Positions 43,253-52,371 are shown, counted from the stretch's first letter. The stretch is 64,000 bases of DNA from CAMFTQ01 sp051881615 (GCA_051881615.1 JBJEQF010000028.1:34256-98255), one strand, 5' to 3'. Notes: generated by a model from the letters alone, not told the origin. Made by a program: numbers and translations.

Positions 43253-44500
43253 TTACCTGAAAAAGCTGACAGGGTGAATTGTATGCTCGTCCTTTGGGTT
43301 AAAGTGCGACAACCCCTTGTCCTGCAGCAAAAGCGCCGGGAAAATCGAGTAATTTCCGAATCTGTTTTTAAGTCTGTCAAGGGCAGAGTCAAGCGACTCC
43401 TGCCTTTGGCGGATTTTTTCGTTTCCGAAAAGGTCTGTCTGACGGGGAGAGCTTTCCGGCAACAGATCACAAACACTTATGCCGACGCTCCTTAACGGCT
43501 TTTGAAAGCTGTAGCTGTCACGAAAAAGCTTTAGTGCAGTTTTCAGAATTTCATCGGTAACGCTTGTTGCACTTTCAAGCTTTCTCTGACGTGAAAAGCA
43601 TTGCAGCGTGTTGTCACGAACACTAATAGAAACCGTCCCTGCAATAAACCCCTGCTCACGCATACGGCGGCAAACGCTGTCGCACAACACGCACATAACG
43701 GTCTTTACGTCCTGAAAATCAACAAGGTCACGTGGCGTTGTTGTCGAGTTGCCTATCGACTTCACCGGGTCGTGCAAATCAAGCTTAGCTACAGGCGAAA
43801 CGTCATAGCCGTTTGCAAAGGCGTACAGCATATCGCCGTGCTTGCCGAAATGCTTTCTGAGTATCTCTATAGGACATTTTGCAATATCGCCGATTGTGTA
43901 AATGCCCATTGTGTGCAGTCTTTTTTTAGTGGCAGAGCCGACATACAGCAAATCACCGCAGTCAAGCTCCCATACAATATTTTTGAAATTTTCTCTTGAA
44001 ATAACGGTGACGGCGTCAGGCTTTTTGTAGTCACTGCCGAGCTTTGCAAAAATTTTGTTAAAGCTCACGCCGATGCTCACCGTTATGCCAAGCTCATATT
44101 TAATTCTTTTTCTAATCCTCTGCGCTATCTCATAGCCTGAGCCGAAAAGCATACTGCTGCCGGTAACGTCAAGCCACGCCTCGTCAAGACCGAAGGACTC
44201 CACACGGTCTGTATAATCAAAATAAATCTCCTTGCAAAGCCTTGAAAATCGCCTGTAAAGGTCAAAATGCGGAGGAACAGTTATAAGCTCCGGACATTTC
44301 TGCTTTGCCTGCCAGATAGCCTCGCCTGTTTTCACGTGATACTTTTTAGCAAGCTCATTTTTGGCAAGGATAATGCCGTGGCGGTTTTCAGCGTCACCGC
44401 TGACAGCCACAGGCTTGTTGCGTATTTTTGGATTGTGCAGGCACTCAACGCTTGCGTAAAAGCCGTTGCAGTCGCTGTGCAGAATAACTCGCTCTGACAT
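43253..44500 (-). CDS. dinB: Y-family DNA polymerase (DinB/UmuC type)
   Basis: A 415-residue lesion-bypass polymerase. ATG 44500 follows GGGGTGAG. Palm catalytic residues D10 (ILHSDCNGFYASVE) and D106-E107 (SFGLDEAWLD); little-finger domain starts after the HhH segment YTIGDIAKCPIEIL. It is somewhat longer than E. coli DinB (351) and has a C-terminal Arg/Gln-rich stretch (RQRQESLDSALDRLKNRFG), as in the Firmicutes UmuC-like group. Two LexA boxes sit over its promoter. Confidence 0.93.
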   Translation of the reverse strand: MSERVILHSDCNGFYASVECLHNPKIRNKPVAVSGDAENRHGIILAKNELAKKYHVKTGEAIWQAKQKCPELITVPPHFDLYRRFSRLCKEIYFDYTDRVESFGLDEAWLDVTGSSMLFGSGYEIAQRIRKRIKYELGITVSIGVSFNKIFAKLGSDYKKPDAVTVISRENFKNIVWELDCGDLLYVGSATKKRLHTMGIYTIGDIAKCPIEILRKHFGKHGDMLYAFANGYDVSPVAKLDLHDPVKSIGNSTTTPRDLVDFQDVKTVMCVLCDSVCRRMREQGFIAGTVSISVRDNTLQCFSRQRKLESATSVTDEILKTALKLFRDSYSFQKPLRSVGISVCDLLPESSPRQTDLFGNEKIRQRQESLDSALDRLKNRFGNYSIFPALLLQDKGLSHFNPKDEHTIHPVSFFR

Positions 44501-44511
44501 ATACTCACCCC

Positions 44512-44564
44512 GAATGTTTGTTCTCATTTGTATATATTATAGAACAACTGTTCGCAAAAGTCAA
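44512..44564 (-). promoter_or_regulatory. dinB promoter with two LexA (SOS) boxes
   Basis: On the minus strand TTGACT (44559-44564), 17 bases and TATAAT (44536-44541). The spacer ends in GAACAGTTGTTC (44542-44553), which fits the Gram-positive LexA consensus GAACNNNNGTTC exactly. A second box, GAACAAACATTC (44512-44523), one base off consensus, lies just behind the expected start. Confidence 0.85.
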
Positions 44565-44650
44565 CGGGAAATTTTAAGAAAAAAGGTATAAAAATACACC
44601 CGCCCTAATATTATTAAATAAGCATAAAAGTTTTTAAGGAGAGAAAAAGT

Positions 44651-46180
44651 ATGGAATATAATCTTTTGAGCAAGCAAATCCCGACACAGCAGACTCTGCT
44701 TGATACGGTGGCGGAACAGCCTGTCGACATCGACTTCACACTGCCCGATTACTGCCCCGATATAGAGAAAATCTTAAAATGCAGTCTTGTAATAAAAATA
44801 TTCAACAGGAATATTTCGGGCGGCCAGCTTATTGTTGAGGGTTCGTCAACCGTCAGAGTTCTCTACTGCGACAGCGTAAAGAAAAATATAAGATGCAGTG
44901 AGCAGTCGCTTCCGTTTTCTGCAAGCTTCAATCTTAAAAACACACCCGAGCAGTACATAATTTTCACTGACGCAAAGTCAGAGTATATAAACTGTCGTGC
45001 GTTAAGTCCCCGCCGCCTTGTAATTCACGGCGCATTTTCACTGTATGCAAGGGTAATTTCAAAGGGAACGGTAGCTATCTGCACACCGAGCGACGATATG
45101 AACCTTGAGTTGAAAAAAGAAAGGGTAAGCACCGCACAGCTGTGCGCCTTTTGTCAGGAGCTTTTTAACTTCAGCGAAGAAGCTGAGCTTTCAAACCAAG
45201 CGCCGGTAGAAGCCATACTGCGTGACAGCGTAACGGCTAACATAACGGAGTGCAAGGCGATAACAAACAAGCTGATGGTAAACGGCGAGGTCAACGTAAA
45301 AATGCTCTACCTGTCAAGCCTTGACACAGGAGAAACACAGCAGATTGACTACCTGATGCCGTTTAGCAGAATAATCGACTGCGAGGGGGCAGACGAAAAC
45401 ATAACAAACAACCTTGATATTTCGGTGCTTTCGTATGATGTACGGATAAAGCCCGACCACATAACAGAAACTCCGGTAATTATAGTAGACGCAAAAATCG
45501 CAATTTCAGAAACAGGCTACAAGGAAACAGAGGAAGAAATCATAGCAGACGCATACTCAACAGAAATCGCAACACAGACGGATTTAAAGCAGATAAGCAT
45601 AGCAAAGAGCGTTACACAGCTTTGTGAAACTGTTATGAATAAATCATCAATTAAAATCGAGAACAGCAAAATCACAAGGATAATTGATATTTACAACGAG
45701 TACTGCACAGTAACGCCTATAATTTCTCAGGAGGAAATAACCCTGAGCGGCAAAGCCAACATCTGTATTTTTGCGCTTGACGGCGACAATATGCCGATAT
45801 ACGTTGAAAGAACTCTCGACTTTGAGCATAAATGCGCATTGACAGACGAAGCCGCCGTAAGCTCAGCGAAAGCAAAAATAAAAAGCATCAGCTTTCGCAT
45901 AGCAGACGATAGCACAGTAGAAATCAAGGCAGAAACTGTAATCACAGCAAGGCTCTGCGTAAATAATCTGTGCAGTCTTGTAACGCAGATAAGGGGAGAG
46001 GAGGACAAAAAAATAGTAAAGGACGACTGCTCGCTCGTGATTTACTACGGAAAAAAGGGCGAAAGGCTGTGGAATATATCAAAGTACTACAGCACAAAGC
46101 ACAGTATGCTGAAAGATGAAAACCCCGACGCAGGGGAGGTGCTTGAGGGGAATATGATGCTTTTGATTCCGACGGTGTGA
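44651..46180 (+). CDS. SPOCS (DUF3794) and LysM domain protein
   Basis: A 509-residue cytoplasmic-looking protein. DUF3794/SPOCS repeats are seen near the start (DFTLPDYCPDIEKILKCS, VRVLYCD) and again after residue 170 (VNGEVNVKMLYLSS), and the C-terminal LysM domain has YYGKKGERLWNISKYYSTKHSML ending in MLLIPTV (LysM spans roughly the last 45 residues). SPOCS proteins are linked to spore coat or cortex assembly in Clostridia. No signal peptide. It stands alone, divergent from dinB, with the terminator hairpin at 46199. Confidence 0.88.
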   Translation: MEYNLLSKQIPTQQTLLDTVAEQPVDIDFTLPDYCPDIEKILKCSLVIKIFNRNISGGQLIVEGSSTVRVLYCDSVKKNIRCSEQSLPFSASFNLKNTPEQYIIFTDAKSEYINCRALSPRRLVIHGAFSLYARVISKGTVAICTPSDDMNLELKKERVSTAQLCAFCQELFNFSEEAELSNQAPVEAILRDSVTANITECKAITNKLMVNGEVNVKMLYLSSLDTGETQQIDYLMPFSRIIDCEGADENITNNLDISVLSYDVRIKPDHITETPVIIVDAKIAISETGYKETEEEIIADAYSTEIATQTDLKQISIAKSVTQLCETVMNKSSIKIENSKITRIIDIYNEYCTVTPIISQEEITLSGKANICIFALDGDNMPIYVERTLDFEHKCALTDEAAVSSAKAKIKSISFRIADDSTVEIKAETVITARLCVNNLCSLVTQIRGEEDKKIVKDDCSLVIYYGKKGERLWNISKYYSTKHSMLKDENPDAGEVLEGNMMLLIPTV

Positions 46181-46198
46181 TATGATATAAATATAAAA

Positions 46199-46298
46199 GG
46201 CAGTACGGAAAATGCTCTGTACTGCCTTTTGTAATGTATAATATATGATTTTAATGAATAATGAATGATGAAAAATGAATGATGAATAATTTTTTGCT
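46199..46298. repeat. 100-base direct repeat, copy A, with bidirectional terminator
   Basis: GGCAGTAC..GTACTGCC (46199-46229) is a strong hairpin with T runs on both sides, able to end the SPOCS gene and the dockerin gene. It is followed by TATAATATATGATTTTAATG and the ATGAATRATGAA repeat (copy 4). A nearly identical block lies at 47338-47437 on the far side of the dockerin gene. Confidence 0.9.
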
Positions 46299-46363
46299 GA
46301 GAGGAAAGCTTTGCGTAATCACACAACTGTTGATAGAGAGTTAAACAATACTTTCCGGCTATA

Positions 46364-47224
46364 TCAGCCGTATTGAGCAAGAAGCTTCTGCATAGCCGTA
46401 GCGTCCTGTATATTGATATTGCCGTCACCGTTTGCATCAATAATATCTTCTACATATATGTCATTGTATTTTTCAGGAAGCTTGCACAGCTTGGCTAAAA
46501 CTTTTTGCAGGTACGTCACATCGTTAATATTAAATTCGCTGTCAGCGTTTACATCGTTTTCTACCTTTACATAAACAGGCAGCAGAATATCCTGCGGCTT
46601 AAGCGATAATAAATCTATTCTGTCAGGACTATACCCCTTGCTGTCATATACAGAAACAAAGCAGTCACCGATTATCATATTATATTTACAGCAATCATTA
46701 CCGCTATCATCTTTATATGAATAAGCATAATACGGTGTACCGTCGGCTGTTTGTCCGTCATAGACTGTATATTCATAATCCGGCACATATTCCGTTAACT
46801 GTTTGTTTGCAAGGAGCTTGCTAAAATGATAATACATTAGTACTCTTATCATATCGTCACTTGAATTGCTGCGATATAGATAGCCTGTTAAGTTCACGCC
46901 GGTGCCAATTATTGAATCGCCGTAATAGCAATGAGTCACCGTGTAGTCCGTATTCGGAATATCAGGTAAAATCACATTTCTGTATTTTAAATGTTCTCTA
47001 TTTCTTGGTTGAGAAAGAGAGCCGTGTGGTGAATAGTCCTCAACATCAGGAAATTGCTCGCAATAAATTTTAAGCGAAGCAAGCATATCATCTTGATTAT
47101 TAAACGGTTTATAGTACACTGCCGGCTCCATAGCAGATACCTGAAAACAGCTTGCAGTGAAGCAGGAGATTACCATAATGAGGTAAACGGCAGTGCGCAA
47201 TAGTTTTGCAGTAGATTTTTTCAT
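46364..47224 (-). CDS. Secreted dockerin protein of unknown function
   Basis: A 286-residue exported protein. ATG 47224 has AAGGAG nine bases upstream; signal peptide about 1-32. The middle part, about 180 residues, includes YDGQTADGTPYYAYSYKDDSG and is not a glycosidase I recognise. The C-terminus is a type I dockerin with repeats NDVNADSEFNINDVTYLQK and DANGDGNINIQDATAMQK, so it should attach to a cohesin. The first repeat has Ser-Glu in place of the usual Gly after the fifth calcium ligand, a mild deviation. The gene is flanked by direct repeats. Confidence 0.88.
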   Translation of the reverse strand: MKKSTAKLLRTAVYLIMVISCFTASCFQVSAMEPAVYYKPFNNQDDMLASLKIYCEQFPDVEDYSPHGSLSQPRNREHLKYRNVILPDIPNTDYTVTHCYYGDSIIGTGVNLTGYLYRSNSSDDMIRVLMYYHFSKLLANKQLTEYVPDYEYTVYDGQTADGTPYYAYSYKDDSGNDCCKYNMIIGDCFVSVYDSKGYSPDRIDLLSLKPQDILLPVYVKVENDVNADSEFNINDVTYLQKVLAKLCKLPEKYNDIYVEDIIDANGDGNINIQDATAMQKLLAQYG

Positions 47225-47337
47225 AGCTGACAACTCCTTTTATATAAATTGATAAAAGCAATTAAGCCTTCCACTATATATACAACCTAAAACTCCGTTT
47301 TTTTACACTCTCTGAAAATTTTTATATTTATAAAATC

Positions 47338-47437
47338 GGCAGTACGGAAAATGCTCTGTACTGCCTTTATATTGCATAATATATGATTTTAATGAATAAT
47401 GAATGATGAATAATGAATGATGAATAATTTTTTGCCT
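47338..47437. repeat. 100-base direct repeat, copy B
   Basis: Same hairpin GGCAGTAC..GTACTGCC (47338-47368), same ATAATATATGATTTTAATG stretch and the ATGAATRATGAA repeat (copy 5) as copy A; they differ mainly in about six bases after the hairpin. It lies behind the tryptophan transporter ATPase and ahead of the dockerin gene's promoter side. Confidence 0.9.
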
Positions 47438-47448
47438 GCAAGGAAAGG

Positions 47449-48222
47449 TTAGTTCCCCAGCTCTATGCTTATCTCATTAAACTTATTCAGAATATCGTCA
47501 ATAGCCACCGTCTTTTTCTTTTCCTCGTCTAAATCCATAATGCAGTTGCCCATATGCATCATAACAAGCCTGTTGCCGTACTCAACCGCAAAACGCAGAT
47601 TGTGCGTTACCATAAGCGTTGTGATGTTCTTCGTTTTAACAAATTTGTCGGTAAGCTGCATAATCGTTTCTGACGATTTCGGGTCAAGCGCCGCTGTATG
47701 CTCGTCAAGAATAAGCAGAGAAATGTCAGACATATTCGCAATAACAAGAGCCAGTGCCTGTCGCTGACCGCCGCTTAGGTTGCCCACCTGAACGCCCATA
47801 CGGTTTTCAAGTCCCATGTTGCACTCCTCAAGCAGAGTTTTGTAGTAGTCAATTCTCTTTTTGTTTATCGCATTTGTAAGCGAATACAGCTTGTTTTTGT
47901 TGTCGGCAAGCGCAAGATTTTCAAGAATTGTCAGATTAGAGCAGGTGCCCATCTTAGGGTCCTGAAAAACTCTGCCTATTCTTTTTGCCCTTTTAAACTC
48001 GCTCATTTTTGTAATATCCTTGCCCTCAAAGCAGATTGAGCCTGAATTAGGTGTAAGACTTCCGCAGATTAGGTTGAGCATTGTAGTTTTGCCCGAGCCG
48101 TTAGAGCCGATTACAGAGATAAATTCGCCCTTATTAACCGTAAAGTTAAAGTCATTAAAAAGAGTTGTTTCGTCAACAGTACCCTTGTTAAAGGTTGTGA
48201 CAATGTTTTTAAGCTCTAACAT
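47449..48222 (-). CDS. trpZ: ABC transporter ATPase, tryptophan type
   Basis: A 257-residue ABC ATPase. ATG 48222 is chosen because a site of six G lies upstream and the usual start MLELKNI then begins the protein. Walker A IGSNGSGKTT, signature NLSGGQRQALALVIAN, Walker B LLILDEHTAALDP, H-loop MVTHN. The glutamate-histidine after Walker B (DEHTA) is characteristic of this PF04392-linked transporter group. Overlaps the permease gene by 14 bases. Confidence 0.88.
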   Translation of the reverse strand: MLELKNIVTTFNKGTVDETTLFNDFNFTVNKGEFISVIGSNGSGKTTMLNLICGSLTPNSGSICFEGKDITKMSEFKRAKRIGRVFQDPKMGTCSNLTILENLALADNKNKLYSLTNAINKKRIDYYKTLLEECNMGLENRMGVQVGNLSGGQRQALALVIANMSDISLLILDEHTAALDPKSSETIMQLTDKFVKTKNITTLMVTHNLRFAVEYGNRLVMMHMGNCIMDLDEEKKKTVAIDDILNKFNEISIELGN

Positions 48223-49156
48223 TTTTAATGCCCCCCTTGGTTTTACTTTTTGAGCTGAATACAAGCGCAAGCGTGAACAGCACGGTCATAAGCATTTTGT
48301 TGTAAGCCGTAGGAATACCGAGCATTGTTGCAAGCGCAAGGCAAGCCTGATAAATAACCGAGCCGATAATTACCATAGTTGTCGCCTTCATAAACTTCAC
48401 GTTCTTGAAAATTGACGTTCCGATAATTAAAGACGCAAGTCCGATTACTATCATACCTATGCCCATGCCTTGATTTACGTTGCCTCTGCTCTGAACGATT
48501 AAAGCGCCGGACACAGCGGCAAAGGCGTTGCCTATAGCAAGTCCGATTATTTTGTAACGGCCGGGGTTTTGCGCAAGCATAGAAACGTACTTTTCATTGT
48601 TGCCTGTTGCTCTTAGGATAAGACCGTTTTTTGTCTTTAAGTATAAATCTAAAATAATCTTGAAAATAACTGCAACGGCAAAGAAAACTACAAGCTTTCT
48701 TACGTTAATTCCGCCGATGTTTGCAGGAATAAGATTTGCGGGAAAGCTTCTTAAAATCGTGTTCACATTAGGGCCTATCGGAATAGTAGTCAGAGCGCCC
48801 TCGCCCGACAGATTACCGCCCATACCAAGTACCGACAGAACAAGGTTTACAGAGATTAAAAATGTAGAAACAAGAATACCGCAGAGCAAAGGACGGATTT
48901 TGAGCTTTACGTGCAGAATACCCGTCACACAGCCGAGCAGTGCGCCGGCAACAAAGGCGATTAAAATTGCAAGCCAAGGGTTTACGCCTGCTCTTGCAAG
49001 CAAGGCAAAAACAACGCCGCCCGTAAGAACAGTACCCTCAACCGATAAATCGGGGAAGTCAAGAATTGAGTAAGAAATATAGTACCCCATAGCAAGCAGA
49101 GAGTACATAAAGCCGTCCTCAAGAAATACCTCGCAGGAGCTTAAAAAACTGAGCAT
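48209..49156 (-). CDS. trpY: ABC transporter permease, tryptophan type
   Basis: A 315-residue permease of the branched-chain/LIV-like type with eight or more spans. FPDLSVEGTVLTGGVVFALL near the start and RATGNNEKYVSMLAQNPGRYK plus AVSGALIVQSRGNVNQGMG are typical of the permeases that work with PF04392 binding proteins. Middle gene of a three-gene unit under the T-box. Confidence 0.88.
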   Translation of the reverse strand: MLSFLSSCEVFLEDGFMYSLLAMGYYISYSILDFPDLSVEGTVLTGGVVFALLARAGVNPWLAILIAFVAGALLGCVTGILHVKLKIRPLLCGILVSTFLISVNLVLSVLGMGGNLSGEGALTTIPIGPNVNTILRSFPANLIPANIGGINVRKLVVFFAVAVIFKIILDLYLKTKNGLILRATGNNEKYVSMLAQNPGRYKIIGLAIGNAFAAVSGALIVQSRGNVNQGMGIGMIVIGLASLIIGTSIFKNVKFMKATTMVIIGSVIYQACLALATMLGIPTAYNKMLMTVLFTLALVFSSKSKTKGGIKNVRA

Positions 49157-49265
49157 AAAAAAATTCCTTTCGGATAAAATCTGATTATGTATTTAAAGAA
49201 AAACACAGCTTTCGGGCGGCTTTGTCTGCCGCCCGATTTGTTTGTTATTTGTACTTTAACAGGTG

Positions 49266-50276
49266 TTAAGCGTTTGTTTTAACTGTTTCAGCGTCCTTGT
49301 ATTTAGCAGGTGTTGTCATATTCAGAGAAGCAAGCACGTCTGTGTTGATAACAGGAGTTGCGTCTGTGATAGTCTTTACTGCCATTTCCGAAGCCTTAGC
49401 ACCGTTTAATAATATGTCAAGTCCCATATCGCCTGTTGTTTTGCCAAGTGCTACATAGTCAATAGAAACAGAAGCAAGACAGCCGTTTTTAACCTGCTCA
49501 ACCTCTGAGCCGTAAACAGGAATACCTGCTGTTTTTGCAGCGTCAAGAACAACTGTGAGGTTGTTTACAACGTTGTTGTCAGTAAAGTTATTGATGCAGT
49601 CAACCTTGCCGGCAAGAGCAGTAGCGGCGGCAGGAATATCAGAAGCATTCTGAACGCCCGAAGCCTCAACAGTCAGATTTCTCTTGCCTGCAAGCTCCTT
49701 GAAGGTGTTGAGGTTGCTGATTGAGTTTGCCTCGCTTGTTGTGTAAAGAATACCGATGCTCTTAACGTCAGGCTGCATTGACTGAATAAGGTCAAGCTGT
49801 GCGTTTAAGTCGAGTACATCTGAAGTACCTGTGCAGTTGTAGCCCGGAGCGTCCATACTCTGAACAAGCTCAGCGGCAACAGGGTCGCTTACAGCGCAGA
49901 ATACAACAGGAATGTCTGTACCCTCAACAGCCGCAAATGCAGAAGCAGCAGCCGGTGTTGCAATAGCAAAAATCATATCGCATTTGTCTGCAACCATCTT
50001 TTTTGCATAAGTTGCGCAGTCAGCGTCGGCAGAAGCGTCAGAGCCTATCTGACGGTCAATAGTGATGTTGCTCTTACCCTCAAAGGCTTTTGCAATACCG
50101 TTGTAGCAGTTGTCAAGCGACGGATGGCTGATGTACTGAATAACGCCGATTTTGTAAGAGTCTTTATTTGCTGACGGATTGTCTGATACTTCACCTGTTT
50201 CACCGCAGCCTGCAAAGCAAAGAACTGCAAGTGTGACAACGAGTAAAACGCTTAGTAATTTTGCAAATTTTTTCAT
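49266..50276 (-). CDS. trpX: ABC transporter substrate-binding lipoprotein (PF04392), tryptophan type
   Basis: A 336-residue lipoprotein: signal ending LCFAGCG with the lipidated cysteine at residue 24, then the ABC_sub_bind fold (KIGVIQYISHPSLDNCYNGI, IFAIATPAA, DIPVVFCAVSDPVAA, GILYTTSEANS, PVYGSEVEQVKNGCLASVSIDY). Members carry tryptophan or tyrosine in Firmicutes. The T-box upstream with UGG specifier makes tryptophan the likely ligand. First gene of trpX-trpY-trpZ. Confidence 0.88.
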   Translation of the reverse strand: MKKFAKLLSVLLVVTLAVLCFAGCGETGEVSDNPSANKDSYKIGVIQYISHPSLDNCYNGIAKAFEGKSNITIDRQIGSDASADADCATYAKKMVADKCDMIFAIATPAAASAFAAVEGTDIPVVFCAVSDPVAAELVQSMDAPGYNCTGTSDVLDLNAQLDLIQSMQPDVKSIGILYTTSEANSISNLNTFKELAGKRNLTVEASGVQNASDIPAAATALAGKVDCINNFTDNNVVNNLTVVLDAAKTAGIPVYGSEVEQVKNGCLASVSIDYVALGKTTGDMGLDILLNGAKASEMAVKTITDATPVINTDVLASLNMTTPAKYKDAETVKTNA

Positions 50277-50308
50277 AGCTGATTTCTCCTTTTAAATAAA
50301 AAATAAAA

Positions 50309-50580
50309 TAAAAAAACTCCTGCCCCAAAATATGGGACAGGAGAATATTCCTGCGGTACCACCCAAATTCATTTCACCTGTGATGAAATGCACTTTGTAC
50401 GTGTACTGACATACACGCTCCCTTTTAACGGTGGGAAAGTCCGTCGCACCTACTAAGCCGTAAAAAGCATTTCGGATTGCCCTCATAAGTCCATTCAGAT
50501 TACGCTCTAACACTGCATTACACCAACCGCAGCTCTCTGAGGATAGATTTCGTAAGCCTACTACTCTTAATCAATGGTTT
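50309..50580 (-). promoter_or_regulatory. T-box riboswitch, tRNA-Trp
   Basis: On the minus strand the leader holds stem I with AGAGAGCTGCGGTTGGTG, a specifier region GAATGGACTTATGAG giving codon UGG (50491-50493), the invariant T-box AATTTGGGTGGTACCGC (50353-50369) and a terminator CTCCTGTCCC/GGGGCAGGAG (50317-50343) with a T run at 50309-50316. Uncharged tRNA-Trp should favour the antiterminator and switch on the transporter. This fills the 490-base gap between trpX and spoIVA together with the two promoters. Confidence 0.93.
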
Positions 50581-50602
50581 GCTTTGTTTTTATTTGCTCC
50601 AC

Positions 50603-50631
50603 ATTATACACGTGTTAAAACGGTTTGTCAA
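50603..50631 (-). promoter_or_regulatory. Promoter of the T-box leader and trpXYZ
   Basis: On the minus strand TTGACA (50626-50631), 17 bases and TATAAT (50603-50608): consensus housekeeping promoter. Confidence 0.85.
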
Positions 50632-50705
50632 TAGGTAATTTTGAATTTTTTAAAAAATTATTTTCAGCCGGATTTATAATTGTGTTCCGAAATACAATTT
50701 CTTTT

Positions 50706-50736
50706 GTCATAAAGAAAACAATACTTTCATATCTAT
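50706..50736 (+). promoter_or_regulatory. Candidate sigma-E-type promoter of spoIVA
   Basis: GTCATAA (50706-50712), 15 bases, CATATCTAT (50728-50736) resembles the mother-cell sigma-E consensus (CATATT and CATACANT). No housekeeping promoter of equal quality is seen, which fits the known sigma-E control of spoIVA. Confidence 0.5.
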
Positions 50737-50770
50737 ATACAAATAAATGACGTATTTGGAGGAAATCAAA

Positions 50771-52249
50771 ATGGCAAATGCAAGTATATACAGCGATATT
50801 TCACAGCGTACAAAGGGCGACGTCTATATAGGCGTGGTAGGTCCTGTGCGTACAGGCAAATCTACCTTTATAAAAAGATTTATGGATTCAATCGTTTTGC
50901 CGAATATAAAAGACGCTCACCTGAGAACAAGGGCAAATGACGAGCTTCCGCAGTCGTCGGGCGGCAGAACAATAATGACAACAGAGCCTAAATTTATCCC
51001 CGAGGACGCAGTTGAAATCTCGCTTGAAAACAACGCAAATCTAAGGGTAAGAATGATTGACTGCGTAGGCTACGTAGTGCCGAGCGCCTTGGGCTATATT
51101 GAAGAGGAGTCGCCGAGAATGGTGAAAACTCCGTGGTATGATACTGAAATTCCGTTTGAGCAGGCGGCGGAAATCGGCACAAAAAAGGTTATCACCGACC
51201 ACAGCACAATAGGACTTGTCATAACGACAGACGGCTCAATAAGCGACATTCCCAGAGAGGAATACGAGCAGAGTGAGCAGCGTGTGATAAATGAGCTAAA
51301 GCAGATTAACAAGCCGTTTGTGGTGCTTTTAAATTCAACGCAGCCGCAGTCACAAGCGGTTCAGCAGCTTGCCTCAAAGCTAAGCCAAAGCTACGAGGTG
51401 CCTGTAATCCCCGTAAGCTGTATGGAGCTTGACGAATTGGAGATAAAGCGTATTTTAGCGCAAATCCTGTTTGAGTTCCCGATAAACGAGGTCAAGATAA
51501 ATATCCCGAAATGGGTGGTAGGTCTTGAAAAATCGCACTGGCTCAAATCAGAGGTATTCACCAGTATAAGACATTCGGCAGAAAAAACAGAAAAAATCAG
51601 AGAGGTACAGCAGCTTATAAACGAGCTTTCGCAGTGTGAGTACATATCCTCGTCACAGATTTTAAACCTCGACTTAGGCAAGGGCAGGGCAGTTATTTCA
51701 ATTTCCGTCAAAAACGGACTGTTCTACAAGGTGTTGTCGGAAAAAACAAACATCGAAATCAAGGACGAGGGCGCACTGCTTGACTGCATTTCAACGCTGT
51801 CACAAAAGCAAAAGGAGTTTGACAAAATCGCACAGGCATACGAGCAGGTGCTTGAAACAGGCTACGGCATAGTTATGCCGACAATGGAGGAATTAACGCT
51901 TGAAGAACCGCAGATTATAAAGCAAAGCGGCAAATACGGCATACGGCTTAAAGCAAGCGCACCGTCAATTCATATGATGAAAATCAACACAAACACAGAG
52001 GTAACGCCGATTGTCGGCTCTGAACAGCAGTCGCAGGAGCTTGTGACGTATCTGCTCAAGGAATTTGAGGAAGATCCGTCAAAAATCTGGGAGTCAAACA
52101 TATTCGGCAAATCTGTTCACGAGCTTGTAAACGAGGGACTTCACAACAAGCTCTACCGTATGCCGCAGGACGCAAGGAGCAAGGTAGGGGAAACGATAGA
52201 AAAAATAATAAACGACGGCTGCAACGGACTTATCTGCATAATACTCTGA
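50771..52249 (+). CDS. spoIVA: Stage IV sporulation protein A
   Basis: A 492-residue cytoskeletal ATPase that coats the forespore surface and seeds the spore coat basement layer. ATG 50771 with TTGGAGG upstream. Walker A GPVRTGKS at 24-31, Walker B region RMIDCVGYVV, then the long alpha/beta and C-terminal domain ending NGLICIIL that anchors to SpoVM in relatives. Length matches B. subtilis SpoIVA (492). It is a strong marker that this lineage forms endospores. Confidence 0.97.
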   Translation: MANASIYSDISQRTKGDVYIGVVGPVRTGKSTFIKRFMDSIVLPNIKDAHLRTRANDELPQSSGGRTIMTTEPKFIPEDAVEISLENNANLRVRMIDCVGYVVPSALGYIEEESPRMVKTPWYDTEIPFEQAAEIGTKKVITDHSTIGLVITTDGSISDIPREEYEQSEQRVINELKQINKPFVVLLNSTQPQSQAVQQLASKLSQSYEVPVIPVSCMELDELEIKRILAQILFEFPINEVKINIPKWVVGLEKSHWLKSEVFTSIRHSAEKTEKIREVQQLINELSQCEYISSSQILNLDLGKGRAVISISVKNGLFYKVLSEKTNIEIKDEGALLDCISTLSQKQKEFDKIAQAYEQVLETGYGIVMPTMEELTLEEPQIIKQSGKYGIRLKASAPSIHMMKINTNTEVTPIVGSEQQSQELVTYLLKEFEEDPSKIWESNIFGKSVHELVNEGLHNKLYRMPQDARSKVGETIEKIINDGCNGLICIIL

Positions 52250-52342
52250 TTTTTTATTTTGTATAAATTTCATAATATATAATTGCTGAAATTGTCACAT
52301 TTCACAAATTGATCACAAATTAAAAAAACTCCGAAAAATTTA

Positions 52343-52371
52343 TTGAAATAAACGGCTGTTTCATTTATAAT
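52343..52371 (+). promoter_or_regulatory. Promoter of oadG-oadB
   Basis: TTGAAA (52343-52348), 17 bases, TATAAT (52366-52371), with an extra TATAAT at 52391 lacking a good -35. Confidence 0.7.

Noticed and set aside
46252..46298. Possible CRISPR-like repeats
   Set aside because: Units are 7-18 bases, contiguous and without unique spacers, and no cas gene is present.
46087..46440. Minus-strand frame including an IIHHSFFIIHYSL-type peptide
   Set aside because: The same peptide appears wherever the ATGAATRATGAA repeat is read backwards (also near 33900 and 59100), so it is a repeat artefact.
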